Positions 7,614 through 20,391 are shown, numbered from the stretch's first letter. The stretch: 60,663 nt of DNA from Verrucomicrobiaceae bacterium (GCA_024232965.1 JACKQF010000013.1:1-60663); one strand, 5' to 3'. The notes: generated by a model not told the origin, from the letters alone. Numbers and translations: made by a program.

Positions 7614-8856
7614 TCCGCGACTCCAACCACTCGCAGACCCCTTCGTTCCGAGTCCCTGATAACCGTGCCGCGAGCCCCTGGGCAGCGGTGCGGATGGAGG
7701 GGTCTCCCAGCAACTGCTCCAGCTTCGCGGCGATGCGCGCTGGTTGCAGTCGGCGTTTTGACAAGGACAGCCCTGCGCCGAGTCTCTCCAGCCGATCCGC
7801 ATTATCGAACTGATCATGCGCCAGCGGGAAGATCAACTGCGGCACCCCAGCGGCAAAAGCCTGAGATAGCGTGCCGATACCTCCATGGTGAACCAGCGCA
7901 GCGGATCGCTCTAGCAAGGGCCCAAACGGCGCATACTCCACTGGCAGCATGTTCGGTGGTAGCTCGCTGGGGAGCTGAGAAAGGTCCCGCGTCACCAGCA
8001 CGCCCGGCTTTCCGGTTCGGCGGAGCCCCTCCACCAGCACCGCAAAGTGGTCCTTGGCCTGGAGGTTCGCGCTTCCGGCTGTGATGACCACCGGCGGCTC
8101 TGACTGGTCGTCGAGGAAGCGGATCAACTCCGCGCCGAGAGGCTGCTCCGCCCTGAGGTCTTCCAGCGGGAAATCCCACTGCAAACGCGGCTCTGGCCAG
8201 TCTGGCTGAGGCGGAGCAAACCATTCGGGGTACAGCAAGAGCACGCCGTCTGGGGAATTCCACCAATCGCGCCAAAGGCTGCGTGGTGGGGAGATGCCGA
8301 CCTCCGCACAGAGCTTTTTCAGCAAGGGCGCTGAGACCAAATCCACGGGATTCGGAAATCGCAGCATTGCCTTTTTCAACCAAAGCGGTGCCCGCCGCAG
8401 ATACTGCATCCCTGGAGCCAGCACTGGCATTTCGTAGGCACTCATTAGGGCCGCCGGCTGCAGGTGCACCGTCACGAAGGGTGTGCCCCATTTTTCCCGC
8501 GCCATCCTCCCGGCAAAGGCCGTCATCGGAGCCATGATCAGATCAGGCGCTGCACCCGCATCGCGCAATCCTTCGATCGCACGAAAATAGCGCTCCGCAG
8601 TTCGCCCCGCATACTCAAAGACCAGCTTCGTCCCTGCCGCCATCTTCCACAGTCGAGGATCGCGTGCTAGCGCATCGAACTCCTCCTCGGTCCCCATCGA
8701 GACAAACTCCACCCCCGCCTGACGCGCCGCCGTTTCGAAAAGACAGGCCGTGATCATCGTCACGCGATGCCCACGCTGTAGCAGAGCCTTCCCGAGCGAA
8801 AGGAACGGAAAAACATCACCCGCACTACCGAGTGGAAGCATCGCGACATGGGCCAT
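7603..8856 (-). CDS. GT1-family glycosyltransferase (UGT-like)
   Basis: A 417-residue GT-B fold enzyme. The N-terminal acceptor domain starts MAHVAMLPLGSAGDVFPFLS, the usual 'G-x-G-D-x-x-P' nucleotide-fold opening. The C-terminal donor domain has the UGT-type HHGGIGT motif near residue 323, followed by GVPQLIFPLAHDQFDNA with the conserved Asp/Gln pair that contacts the sugar. Such enzymes glycosylate sterols, flavonoids, lipids or antibiotics; the acceptor cannot be told here. It is transcribed divergently from metH (144-bp gap) and converges on rseP with an 11-bp overlap, so it is probably monocistronic. Confidence 0.85.
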   Translation of the reverse strand: MAHVAMLPLGSAGDVFPFLSLGKALLQRGHRVTMITACLFETAARQAGVEFVSMGTEEEFDALARDPRLWKMAAGTKLVFEYAGRTAERYFRAIEGLRDAGAAPDLIMAPMTAFAGRMAREKWGTPFVTVHLQPAALMSAYEMPVLAPGMQYLRRAPLWLKKAMLRFPNPVDLVSAPLLKKLCAEVGISPPRSLWRDWWNSPDGVLLLYPEWFAPPQPDWPEPRLQWDFPLEDLRAEQPLGAELIRFLDDQSEPPVVITAGSANLQAKDHFAVLVEGLRRTGKPGVLVTRDLSQLPSELPPNMLPVEYAPFGPLLERSAALVHHGGIGTLSQAFAAGVPQLIFPLAHDQFDNADRLERLGAGLSLSKRRLQPARIAAKLEQLLGDPSIRTAAQGLAARLSGTRNEGVCEWLESRIRA

Positions 8857-8933
8857 GAGTCAACGATGGCGTGGCGAAGGCAGGCCGCAACCTCGGAGAC
8901 GAGCACGCCATTTCATGAGCCCAATTCAGATCT

Positions 8934-8963
8934 CATATCCTCAAATCATGATGCGTTGATATG
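8934..8963. promoter_or_regulatory. Symmetric operator-like dyad upstream of metH
   Basis: CATATC (8934-8939) and GATATG (8958-8963) are perfect inverted arms placed exactly 5 bp either side of an 8-bp palindrome, ATCATGAT (8945-8952), a 6-5-8-5-6 layout with one dyad axis. It lies 37 bases before metH and 77 bases from the divergent glycosyltransferase start. Methionine-cycle genes in many bacteria are controlled by repressors binding AT-rich palindromes (SahR, SamR, MetR families). No regulator gene is adjacent, so the factor is unknown. Confidence 0.5.
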
Positions 8964-9000
8964 TATCTTGACCAATCTCGTCACGAAGCTAGTTTTCACC

Positions 9001-12800
<3,800 letters not shown>

Positions 12801-12807
<7 letters not shown>

Positions 12808-13361
12808 TCGCTGTCTTCCTTCTCCACCGTAAACTTCAGCCCAAGGCCTTCTGGCGCTGGATTTTGGAGGGCGGCGGTCAATTGCGCGAGACTCCAGCCT
12901 TGGGGGCCTTTCTTCTTTTCGTCTTCTTTCAAAGGGAGAAAGTGAATCTCGAGATCTCCCTTCGTTGCGTCAGCGCACTCAAGCTTCACAAGGTCCTTCC
13001 AGCGCGCAAACACGGCCTCTACCTTGGCGCTGTTGCTTGCGTAATCGGGGAGGTGGAGCTTCAGCGTAGCTAGATAAGGCATGCCGTGGAGCGCATAAGA
13101 ATCACGCACAGCTTGGGCGATCTGGTGCTCGGTGATGGCACGAGGATCAAAGGTGACATTCGCATAGTTGTCGATCCGCTGAACGACGGCAACCGCTGAG
13201 ACGCCCTTCGTCTCGCTGACAGATTGATAGACCGCATAGACGCAGCTCCCGCATTCGATCCCTGAAACGTAAAAGGTGGTCTTCTGGGTAGGGGCGGCGT
13301 CCTCTGCGAAAGCGGTGCTGGTCAGGCAAAGGACGGCGATGCTGGCACGGAGAAATTTCAT
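12801..13361 (-). CDS. Exported HMA-like (heavy-metal-associated) protein
   Basis: A 186-residue protein with a signal peptide (MKFLRASIAVLCLTSTAFA). A ferredoxin-like HMA fold follows, with the metal pair in GIECGSC (Cys37 and Cys40) and a pattern resembling MerP/CopZ chaperones (SETKGVSAVAVVQRIDNYANV). The remaining 90 residues are not typical of HMA proteins and contain a second strand-helix unit ending near FTVEKEDSDQ. HMA domains usually sit in the cytoplasm or on P-type ATPases, so a periplasmic one is less common. It may bind or sense copper or mercury outside the cytoplasm. The ATG at 13361 gives the best signal peptide. Confidence 0.75.
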
Positions 13362-13472
13362 CTGCAATCATACGGGTGCGGCTTGCGGTTTCATTCTTGG
13401 GGCATCGGCGGAACTTTTTCGCTGCGTCATTTTGCGCTTTCACCACAGCCGGATGGACTCTAGGTTAGCGAC

Positions 13473-13859
13473 ATGATCCGCCGCTTTTTCATGTTCTTAA
13501 CTCCGCTGTTTTTGGCCTTTGGCTGCTCCAATGGAGACGATGGCGCAAACAACATCGATCCAAAAGCCGCGCAGACATTGATCACCGATCAGAAGGCCGT
13601 GGTCCTGGACATTCGGACGCCTGAGGAGTTTGCAGAGGGCCACATTGAGGGCGCTAAGAATGTGGATTTCTTCAACAAGAGCTTCCGGGCGGAGCTCGGC
13701 AAGCTGGACAAAGACGCGCCGATCGTCATGCACTGTCAGTCCGGCGGGCGCAGCGGCCAGGCGCTGCCAATTTTTAAAGAACTGGGATTCACCAAGGTCT
13801 TCCACATGAACGGTGGCTTCCGTGCATGGTCCAAAGCGGGGTTGCCCGTGGCAAAGTGA
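13473..13859 (+). CDS. Rhodanese-like lipoprotein
   Basis: A 128-residue protein with a lipoprotein signal peptide (LAFGC, lipid-modified Cys18) and a single rhodanese domain. The domain shows VVLDIRTPEEFAEGHIEGA and the active-site loop CQSGGRSG with catalytic Cys88, ending NGGFRAWSKAGLPV as in GlpE/PspE-like enzymes. A six-residue active loop suits sulfur substrates. It would act in the periplasm, anchored to a membrane, possibly handling sulfane sulfur or redox-active thiols. It is followed 88 bases later by fabF on the same strand; no functional link is apparent. Confidence 0.88.
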   Translation: MIRRFFMFLTPLFLAFGCSNGDDGANNIDPKAAQTLITDQKAVVLDIRTPEEFAEGHIEGAKNVDFFNKSFRAELGKLDKDAPIVMHCQSGGRSGQALPIFKELGFTKVFHMNGGFRAWSKAGLPVAK

Positions 13860-13947
13860 TCTGCCGGAAACTGAAAATCCCCTTGCCGGGGCAGGCAAGA
13901 CGTGTTCTCTCAAGGATCAACAACCTACCCCCAATCATCATACCCGC

Positions 13948-15198
13948 ATGAGCGAGCGTCGCGTCGTCATCACAGGTCTCGGAGTCGTTTCTCCGCTAGG
14001 CAACTCTAAAGAGGATTTCTGGAAGAATCTGGTCTCCGGCAAAAGCGGTATCCGCCGTATTCAGTCGATGGACACCACGAACTACGATTGCAAAATCGGT
14101 GGCGAAGTGGTGGACTTTGACCCGACGCCCTTCTTCAACAATCACAAAGAGGCGCGCCGCGCGGATCGCTTCTTCCAGTTCGGCATGGCTGCAGCCAAGA
14201 TGGCCGTGAAAGACAGCGGGCTGAATCCTGACAGCGAGGATCCCCATCGCGTCGGCATCATGGTCGGCAGCGGGATCGGTGGTCTTGGTACTCTCGAAAA
14301 CCAGTATCAGATTCTCTTGGAAAAGAGCCCCAGCCGGGTCTCGCCCTTTCTCATCCCAATGATGATCACCAACATCGCTAGCGGCATGATCGCGGGCGAG
14401 TATGGATTCATGGGACCGAACATGGTCGTGGTGACGGCTTGCGCGACTTCAAATAACAACATCGGCGAAGCGTGGCGTATCATTAAGTTCGGCGATGCGG
14501 ATTGCATGATCGCCGGCGGTGCTGAAGCCTCGATCCGCCCTTGCGGTCTGGCTGGCTTTGGCAACATGAAGGCGCTGAGCCTTCGCAACGATGATCCTGA
14601 AAAGGCCAGCCGTCCTTTTGATAAGGATCGCGATGGATTTGTCATGGGCGAAGGCGCTGGCGTCGTGGTGCTTGAGGAGCTTGAGCATGCTAAGAAGCGC
14701 GGCGCAACGATCTACGCAGAACTGTCCGGCTACGGTGCCACTGCCGACGCTTACCACCTGACCTCGCCACATCCGGAAGGTCTCGGTGCGATGAAGTGCA
14801 TGCAGATGGCCATGCGCCATGCCAAGGTGAATCCTGAAGACATTCAGTACATCAATGCGCACGCCACCTCGACTCCTGTCGGGGACCTCTGCGAGCTGCG
14901 AGCCATCAAGCGCACCTTCGGCGACTACGCCACCAATGGTCTACTGGTCTCTGGCACCAAATCAATGACAGGTCACCTTCTCGGAGCCGCTGGTGGTGTT
15001 GAGCTCATTGCTTCCATCTACGCCATGCGCGAAGGCATCGTCCCGCCGACCATCAACGTCGAGAACCTCGACCCTGAGGTGGACGTCGACATCGTCCCGA
15101 ACGAAGCTCGTGCCGCCAAAATTGACGCCGCACTCAGCAATTCCTTCGGCTTTGGCGGTCACAACGCCGCCGTGCTGGTGCGCAAGTTCGTGGATTGA
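13948..15198 (+). CDS. fabF: Beta-ketoacyl-ACP synthase II
   Basis: A 416-residue condensing enzyme that extends acyl-ACP with malonyl-ACP in type II fatty acid synthesis. It starts MSERRVVITGLGVVSPLG. The catalytic Cys165 is in TACATSNNN, and the two active-site histidines are His305 (NAHATSTPVGD) and His343 (SMTGHLLGAAGG). The C-terminus ends SFGFGGHNAAVLVRKF, typical of FabF. Length and motifs are complete. The ATG at 13948 is preceded by a C-rich leader (CCTACCCCCAATCATCATAC) without Shine-Dalgarno. It is not linked to acpP or fabG here. A FabB-type assignment is less likely given the length and motifs. Confidence 0.95.
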   Translation: MSERRVVITGLGVVSPLGNSKEDFWKNLVSGKSGIRRIQSMDTTNYDCKIGGEVVDFDPTPFFNNHKEARRADRFFQFGMAAAKMAVKDSGLNPDSEDPHRVGIMVGSGIGGLGTLENQYQILLEKSPSRVSPFLIPMMITNIASGMIAGEYGFMGPNMVVVTACATSNNNIGEAWRIIKFGDADCMIAGGAEASIRPCGLAGFGNMKALSLRNDDPEKASRPFDKDRDGFVMGEGAGVVVLEELEHAKKRGATIYAELSGYGATADAYHLTSPHPEGLGAMKCMQMAMRHAKVNPEDIQYINAHATSTPVGDLCELRAIKRTFGDYATNGLLVSGTKSMTGHLLGAAGGVELIASIYAMREGIVPPTINVENLDPEVDVDIVPNEARAAKIDAALSNSFGFGGHNAAVLVRKFVD

Positions 15199-15374
15199 TC
15201 CTCGAGCAGCATTCAGCTGAGCTCCAGTGATCATTTGGAATGCCTGAGCATTTCGACTTCGGATTTGCGTGGCCGCGTGTCGTTTTGTCGAGCAGGCTTC
15301 ACCGTCGCATCAAGCCGTTCTGACGGGTAGACCTACTGGGGGCGTGCAGATCGCGAAGGGTACCAGTACGCAAA

Positions 15375-15400
15375 GAAGGGAGCGGTTACCCGCTCCCTTC
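15375..15400. terminator. Hairpin terminator between fabF and the outer-membrane gene
   Basis: GAAGGGAGCGG-TTAC-CCGCTCCCTTC forms a perfect 11-bp stem with a 4-nt loop. It sits between convergent genes, 30 bases from the minus-strand stop. On the minus strand TTCTTTG follows, so it may serve that gene best; it is 176 bases from fabF. Confidence 0.75.
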
Positions 15401-15430
15401 CAGGAATTAGTTTCGAACTACTCTGACAGA

Positions 15431-15964
15431 TCAGAATGGGAACTTGACGCCGAGACGCACGATGGTGTGGTCTTCGACTTCGTCGTCGTTCGCGGAGAAG
15501 TAGTAAGCGCCGTCAGCGAAGATGCCAACGCAGCTGGAGGAGGAGAGGCGAGCCTCAAGACCACCACCGAGCATCCAGTGACCAGCTTCAGCGCTGTTGG
15601 TGCTGAAACCACCACCTGCGAGGAGGTAAGGAGCAACGCAGATGCTGTCGATTGGAGCGCGGAGAACGAGAGCAGCATCAAAGTTGTGATGCTCTTTGTC
15701 CGTTGCATAGAGGCCGTAGGAGCCTTGGAGAGCCACATTGCGATTGAACGCATACTCAGCCAGCACGCCGCCGCCGAGGGCGTCTTCGCTGTTGAGGATG
15801 GCACCGCCGAACACGCCGAGGCTAAGGCCAGGGCCGAAGCAGTCGCAACCGACTGGTGCTTGAGGAGGCATCACAGGAGCCTTTGGGTTTTTGGACGCGA
15901 TGGGGCCAGCGATAGCTGAACCGACGAGACCGACGATGGAGAGGATGGTAACGATTGATTTCAT
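15431..15964 (-). CDS. Small exported outer-membrane beta-barrel-like protein
   Basis: A 177-residue protein with a signal peptide (MKSIVTILSIVGLVGSAIA) and a short Pro-rich linker with a Cys pair (GCDCFG). Amphipathic strands follow, separated by Gly-rich turns (GVFGGAILNSEDALGGGVLA). It ends in an aromatic beta-signal (VRLGVKFPF) as expected for BAM-assembled barrels. About eight strands can be drawn, which suits an OmpA/OmpW-sized barrel. The ligand is unknown. I chose the ATG at 15964 because it begins the signal peptide; the frame remains open further upstream. A competing plus-strand frame has no such features. Confidence 0.75.
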   Translation of the reverse strand: MKSIVTILSIVGLVGSAIAGPIASKNPKAPVMPPQAPVGCDCFGPGLSLGVFGGAILNSEDALGGGVLAEYAFNRNVALQGSYGLYATDKEHHNFDAALVLRAPIDSICVAPYLLAGGGFSTNSAEAGHWMLGGGLEARLSSSSCVGIFADGAYYFSANDDEVEDHTIVRLGVKFPF

Positions 15965-16161
15965 TTGTTTAGTTTGGATGGAGTGAGGCGGTGATTTTAA
16001 TCGAATATTGAAACACGGCAAGTGTTAAGTTCGAAATTCTGGGGACAATCTGTAATTTCCAGTAAATTGCGGGAAGTATAGGAATCTTGCTGACGGTCGC
16101 TCCTACGTCCGGACCGATGACCCCAGGGCAACTGAGGTCAAGGCACCGGAGTTGTCTCAGA

Positions 16162-18543
16162 TTACGCCTCGCTGGGCTGCACCTGTGTCTGTTGAACGGA
16201 TTCCAATACTTGACGACGCAGGCTCTGACCGGAGCGCTTGGAGTACCACAGCACCAACGGAGCAGCGATGAAAATGGAGGAATACGTTCCCAAGATGACA
16301 CCGATAGCGATCGGTAGGGCGAACTCAAGCATAGCTGGGTTCCCGAAGAACAAGAGCACCACCATCGGCGCAAGAGTTGTGAGTGAGGTCAGCAAGGTAC
16401 GACTGAGCGTGAGGGAGATGGCCTCATTCATCATGTCGCGAATGCTTCCGCTGCGGCTCTTGATGACCTCCCGAATTCGGTCAAACACAATGATTGTATC
16501 GTTGATGGAATAACCCGCGATAGCAAGCAAGGCACCGACGTGGATGACGGAGAGCTGTTGACCAAAAAGAACGCAGAGGCCAGGCACCATCAGGACGTCG
16601 TGGAAGAGTGCCAATGTTGCCCCAAGAGCGAAGGCAAATTCAAAGCGCAGGGAGAGATATACAAAGATGGCCACCAAAGCGAGGAGGAGTGCCCATGCGG
16701 ATTGTTTGGCGAGCTCGCTACCCACAATCGAACCGACGCGTTCCACATCCGTTCCCTTGAGGCGGTCAGCGCCGATCTTTGCTTTGACAGCGGCTTCGAT
16801 GACTGGGCCAGCCTCAAACTCACTGCGGATGGAAATGATCGGACCATTTGGCGATGACTTCTGCTGGATGTAGTAGGCCCCGATTGGGACGACCACTTCT
16901 TTGTCGTCCTTCTTGACCTTCATGGTGAGGCCTTTCAAATCGTCTGCCAACTCTGACTCACTGACGGCCGCGCCTGGTTCAAGCTGCATGTGGCAGATCG
17001 AACCACCACGGAAGTCGATGCCAAGCGAATCCTTACCCTTGACAGCAAAGATACCGATGGAGATGGCCGTCAACACCAGTGAGGCAATGATGAAGCCGCG
17101 TGCCTTTGCCAACACATCGAACACCTTGTAGGGGATGATTTCCGAGGCCTTCATCGTGGTCATGTAACCGTTGTCCACGAACCAATGGAAGATCACGCGG
17201 GTAACGATCAAGGCACCGAAGAGGGAGGAAAGAATCCCGATCGTCAGCGTAACGGCGAAGCCCTTCACCAAGCCGCTACCGAGCCCGAAGAGGATAGCTG
17301 CGGTGATGAGAGTGGTGATGTTGGAGTCAAAGATAGCACTGAAGGCTTTATCAAAGGCGGCCTCCAATGCGCCGGCCAGGGTTTTCCCAGCGCGCATTTC
17401 TTCACGGAGTCGTTCGTAGATCAGCACGTTGGCGTCAACGGCCATCCCGATCGTGAGAGCGATACCAGCGATGCCGGGCATCGTCAGCGTGAATTGGAAG
17501 AGCGCCATGGCACCAAAGAGCAGGCACAAATTGATGACCAGACCAGCCACTGCAATCAGACCCGCGAGCCGATAGTAGATCAACATGAAGATCATGATGA
17601 TAACGAGGCCGACGATCCCGGCGCGGATGCCCTGCTGGATGGCGGCTTCACCGTAGGCTGCGGAGACCATGCTGTCAGACTCAATCTTCAGCGGGTTCTC
17701 CAGCGGGTTTTCGAGCGCACTGGCGAGCGAGCGAGCCTCGGACTCTTTGAACGTTCCCGAAATCTGGGCGCTGCCGCCGAAGATGGCATCACGAATGACT
17801 GGCGCGCTGAAGATCTCATCATCAATCACGACAGCGAAGCGCTGGCCGACGTTTTGCTCAGTCAGTTTGCCAAAGATTTCGCCGCCTTCTGAATCAAACT
17901 GAAGGGAGATCGCCCAGCCTTGCTGTGGGTCCTGGTAAGCAAAGGCGCGAGTAACATACTTGCCTTCGAGGTCTGCGTGGTCTTTGATCAAAAGGAAGGG
18001 CTCAGCACGGCCCTCATCCTTGTCCTTCATCTTCATCTTCACCCAACCCGGTTCTGGCAGACCAGAGGACTCAAGCTCAGCCAACTTCGCCGCAGACTCG
18101 CGATGCACCATGCGGAATTCGAGGTGGGCAACCTGCTCAATGATCTCGCGGACCTTGGTCATCTCTGCTTCGCTGATGCCTGGCATCTGAACCAGGATGC
18201 GGTCATCGCCCTGAGGCTGGAGGAGCAAGTCTTTGTTGCCTTCTGGATTCAGGCGCTTTTCCAGAATTGCAATCGCCTGCTGCACCGCAAACGGCGTGAC
18301 GGGACGCACCGCGCCTTCAGCATCCTTGCCGGGATCCAGACGCACGACAAATTCACTGCCGCCCTTGAGGTCGATCCCCAATTTCAGGGTCTGTGTCTTG
18401 ACGTTGATGAGCGAGAAGCCGGTCGCGAGAAGGATAAGAAGCACACCCAGACGGGACTTGGTGCGCATGCTGGTCGTGCCGACGTAAACCAGCAAAAGCA
18501 TTAGCAGTGCTGCACCGACGATAAAGGTGAGGATGGGACTCAT
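16162..18543 (-). CDS. secDF: Protein translocase SecDF fusion
   Basis: A 793-residue fusion of SecD and SecF, the RND-type subunits that use the proton gradient to pull secreted proteins through SecYEG. The SecD half has the P1 opening LGIDLKGGSEFVVRLDP and the helix motif GMAVDANVLIYERLREE. The SecF half repeats it with LGIDFRGGSICHMQLEPG and AGYSINDTIIVFDRIREV. Twelve transmembrane helices are expected. It lies 65 bases downstream of yajC, third in the tgt-yajC-secDF operon. Its end carries a charged tail (SVQQTQVQPSEA). Fused SecDF occurs in several phyla, so the fusion itself is normal. Confidence 0.95.
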   Translation of the reverse strand: MSPILTFIVGAALLMLLLVYVGTTSMRTKSRLGVLLILLATGFSLINVKTQTLKLGIDLKGGSEFVVRLDPGKDAEGAVRPVTPFAVQQAIAILEKRLNPEGNKDLLLQPQGDDRILVQMPGISEAEMTKVREIIEQVAHLEFRMVHRESAAKLAELESSGLPEPGWVKMKMKDKDEGRAEPFLLIKDHADLEGKYVTRAFAYQDPQQGWAISLQFDSEGGEIFGKLTEQNVGQRFAVVIDDEIFSAPVIRDAIFGGSAQISGTFKESEARSLASALENPLENPLKIESDSMVSAAYGEAAIQQGIRAGIVGLVIIMIFMLIYYRLAGLIAVAGLVINLCLLFGAMALFQFTLTMPGIAGIALTIGMAVDANVLIYERLREEMRAGKTLAGALEAAFDKAFSAIFDSNITTLITAAILFGLGSGLVKGFAVTLTIGILSSLFGALIVTRVIFHWFVDNGYMTTMKASEIIPYKVFDVLAKARGFIIASLVLTAISIGIFAVKGKDSLGIDFRGGSICHMQLEPGAAVSESELADDLKGLTMKVKKDDKEVVVPIGAYYIQQKSSPNGPIISIRSEFEAGPVIEAAVKAKIGADRLKGTDVERVGSIVGSELAKQSAWALLLALVAIFVYLSLRFEFAFALGATLALFHDVLMVPGLCVLFGQQLSVIHVGALLAIAGYSINDTIIVFDRIREVIKSRSGSIRDMMNEAISLTLSRTLLTSLTTLAPMVVLLFFGNPAMLEFALPIAIGVILGTYSSIFIAAPLVLWYSKRSGQSLRRQVLESVQQTQVQPSEA

Positions 18544-18608
18544 GGTTGGATCTGTTTCTGGAAGCGGAGGTATTTTGGGTTGGAAAGGCTATCGCGGACG
18601 GCGCTTCA

Positions 18609-18959
18609 TCAAACGTCGGATGCTGCCTCAATCACATCGCTCTTTTTGGAGAGGCTGGCGATAGCGGTGCGTTCGTACTCGATCTTCACGTTGTCAGCGA
18701 CCTTCACCATGACAGTGCGTTCTTTGGCACTGGTGATGATGCCGTGCTCTCCGCCAGCGAGGACGACGTGGTCACCCACTTTGACACTGGCGATGAGTTT
18801 TTCCTGTTCCTTTTGGCGCATGCGCTGCGGGCGGATCAAGAGGAAGTACATCATGACAAACATCAACCCCATCATGATGAAGGTGCTCGACCCACCTCCT
18901 GGAGGAGGTCCTCCGGCAGGGGCTTGAGCGAGGATTTCGGAGACGGCAATATTCATCAT
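18609..18959 (-). CDS. yajC: Sec translocase accessory subunit YajC
   Basis: A 116-residue protein that joins the SecDF-YajC complex in the inner membrane. After a short Pro/Gly-rich N-terminus (APAGGPPPGGGSS) comes one transmembrane helix (TFIMMGLMFVMMYFLLIRPQ), then the conserved RPQRMRQKEQEKLIASVKVG and GDHVVLAGGEHGIITS segments. The start ATG overlaps the tgt stop (ATGA on the minus strand), so it is translationally coupled to tgt. An internal ATG three bases on would give almost the same protein. Length is normal. Confidence 0.93.
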   Translation of the reverse strand: MMNIAVSEILAQAPAGGPPPGGGSSTFIMMGLMFVMMYFLLIRPQRMRQKEQEKLIASVKVGDHVVLAGGEHGIITSAKERTVMVKVADNVKIEYERTAIASLSKKSDVIEAASDV

Positions 18960-20095
18960 GATTCAGTGGGTTCTGGACGGGCTTGGTAACGAGAAACGAC
19001 CTCCGCCCGAAACTCGGCGAAGCAACCTTCTTCAATCGCTTGGCGTGCCCTGGACGTGAGGGACAGGTAGAAATGCAGATTGTGAAGAGAAATCAACCTT
19101 AAACCCAGAATCTCCTGGGTGTTGATCAGGTGCCTAATATAGGCACGGGAAAAGCCTGCGCAAAGGGGATGGGTGTCTTCAGAAATGGGGTTGAAATCCC
19201 GTGCATAGCGGGCATTGCGCAGATTGATGGTTCCCTCCGCCGTGAAGGCGGTGCCATTGCGGGCAAGGCGCGTCGGCAGCACGCAGTCGAACATATCGAC
19301 GCCGCGCGCGATCAACTCCACGATCTGCGGAGGTGTGCCAAGACCCATTGCGTAACGCGCCTGACGCTCTGGCAGCAGCGGACACACCCAGTCCGCGATG
19401 CGCATCATGTCACGCTCTGGCTCGCCCACGCTCAAGCCACCTATCGCGTAGCCGTCAAATCCCATGGCGACGAGCTCACGCGCGCTGCGCTGTCGCAGTT
19501 CTTCGTATGTGCTGCCTTGCACAATGCCAAAATGGAGCTGCCTGCCACCACCCGTCATGGGTTGGTTCTTATCGATCCATTCTCGGCAGCGGCGGGCCCA
19601 TCGCAGAGTCAGATCCAGGCTCTTTTCCGCATCCACAGGCTCGCATGGATAGGGAGTGCACTCATCGAATAGCATCGCCACATCAGACCCGAGGGCTGCT
19701 TGAATCTCCATCGCCGTCTCCGGTCCCAAAAACATTGGAGTACCATCGACGTGGTTGTTGAAATACACGCCTTCCTCTTTGATTTTGCGCAGACGCGCCA
19801 GGGAAAAGACTTGGTAACCGCCACTGTCCGTCAGCACCGGATGCTGCCAATTCATGAAGCCATGCAGTCCACCGGCCTCCTTCATGATCTCCATGCCGGG
19901 TCGCACGAAGAGATGGTAGGTGTTTCCCAAAATGATCTGCGCACCAATGTCCCGCAGCTCGTTTGGGTGGATCGCCTTTACTGAACCCTGTGTGCCAACA
20001 GGCATGAAAATTGGCGTCTCCACGACTCCATGCGGAGTGTGCAAACGACCCCGCCGTGCTGCGGAGCTTGGATCAGTCGCCAATAGTTCAAACAT
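18956..20095 (-). CDS. tgt: tRNA-guanine transglycosylase with an altered zinc site
   Basis: A 379-residue enzyme that swaps guanine 34 for preQ1 (or queuine) in tRNAs with GUN anticodons. The active-site aspartates are Asp90 (LTDSGGYQVFS) and Asp270 (MFDCVLPTRLARNG), and HFGIVQGSTY is present. The zinc site is unusual: where the Escherichia coli enzyme has C302-x-C304-x2-C307 plus H333, this one reads D307-T-H309-P-L-C312 plus His338, so two cysteines are Asp and His. I checked this against the DNA at about 19157-19180. It is first in tgt-yajC-secDF, as in many bacteria, and it recognises tRNA-His (gene 184 bases upstream, divergent) among others. Confidence 0.93.
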   Translation of the reverse strand: MFELLATDPSSAARRGRLHTPHGVVETPIFMPVGTQGSVKAIHPNELRDIGAQIILGNTYHLFVRPGMEIMKEAGGLHGFMNWQHPVLTDSGGYQVFSLARLRKIKEEGVYFNNHVDGTPMFLGPETAMEIQAALGSDVAMLFDECTPYPCEPVDAEKSLDLTLRWARRCREWIDKNQPMTGGGRQLHFGIVQGSTYEELRQRSARELVAMGFDGYAIGGLSVGEPERDMMRIADWVCPLLPERQARYAMGLGTPPQIVELIARGVDMFDCVLPTRLARNGTAFTAEGTINLRNARYARDFNPISEDTHPLCAGFSRAYIRHLINTQEILGLRLISLHNLHFYLSLTSRARQAIEEGCFAEFRAEVVSRYQARPEPTES

Positions 20096-20230
20096 GTTAA
20101 TTAAGACGCAAAAAAAGGCGGGTATACTCGCCGCAGTCCGCCCTCGCAGCAAGCAGTTTGATCGCTCTTAGGGGCGCTGCCAGTGTCCGCGGCCCAAAAT
20201 GAGCAAATCGCACCTTCCCATTTTTCACCC

Positions 20231-20258
20231 TTGAATCTTCCGCCGACTCCTCTATGAT
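20231..20258 (+). promoter_or_regulatory. Probable sigma70-type promoter of tRNA-His
   Basis: TTGAAT (20231-20236) and TATGAT (20253-20258) are separated by 16 bp. The predicted start near 20265 lies about 15 bases before the mature tRNA, and rnc may be co-transcribed. Confidence 0.55.
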
Positions 20259-20279
20259 ACTCCTCCTAACGTGGAAGAT

Positions 20280-20355
20280 GGTGGTCGTAGCTCAATGGTA
20301 GAGCTCCAGATTGTGATTCTGGTTGTTGCGGGTTCGAGCCCCGTCGATCACCCCA
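20280..20355 (+). tRNA. tRNA-His (GTG anticodon)
   Basis: A complete cloverleaf. The acceptor stem pairs GTGGTCG (20281-20287) with CGATCAC (20345-20351). The anticodon arm is CCAGA-TTGTGAT-TCTGG with anticodon GTG. The T-arm carries GCGGG-TTCGAGC-CCCGT. Position -1 is a G (20280) facing C73 (20352), the identity pair unique to tRNA-His, and CCA is encoded (20353-20355). It lies between tgt (divergent) and rnc (36 bases downstream). Its GUN anticodon makes it a substrate for the neighbouring Tgt. Confidence 0.96.
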
Positions 20356-20391
20356 TCTCCGCGATTCTTTTCCCAAGTCCCGCTGGCCTGC

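Noticed and set aside
8857..9000. SAM or cobalamin riboswitch before metH
   Set aside because: Only 144 bases to the divergent gene; no B12-box or SAM-type core seen, and the dyad explains the structure better.
15269..15919. 216-codon plus-strand frame opposite the outer-membrane gene
   Set aside because: No signal or domain; the minus strand has a signal peptide and a C-terminal beta-signal.
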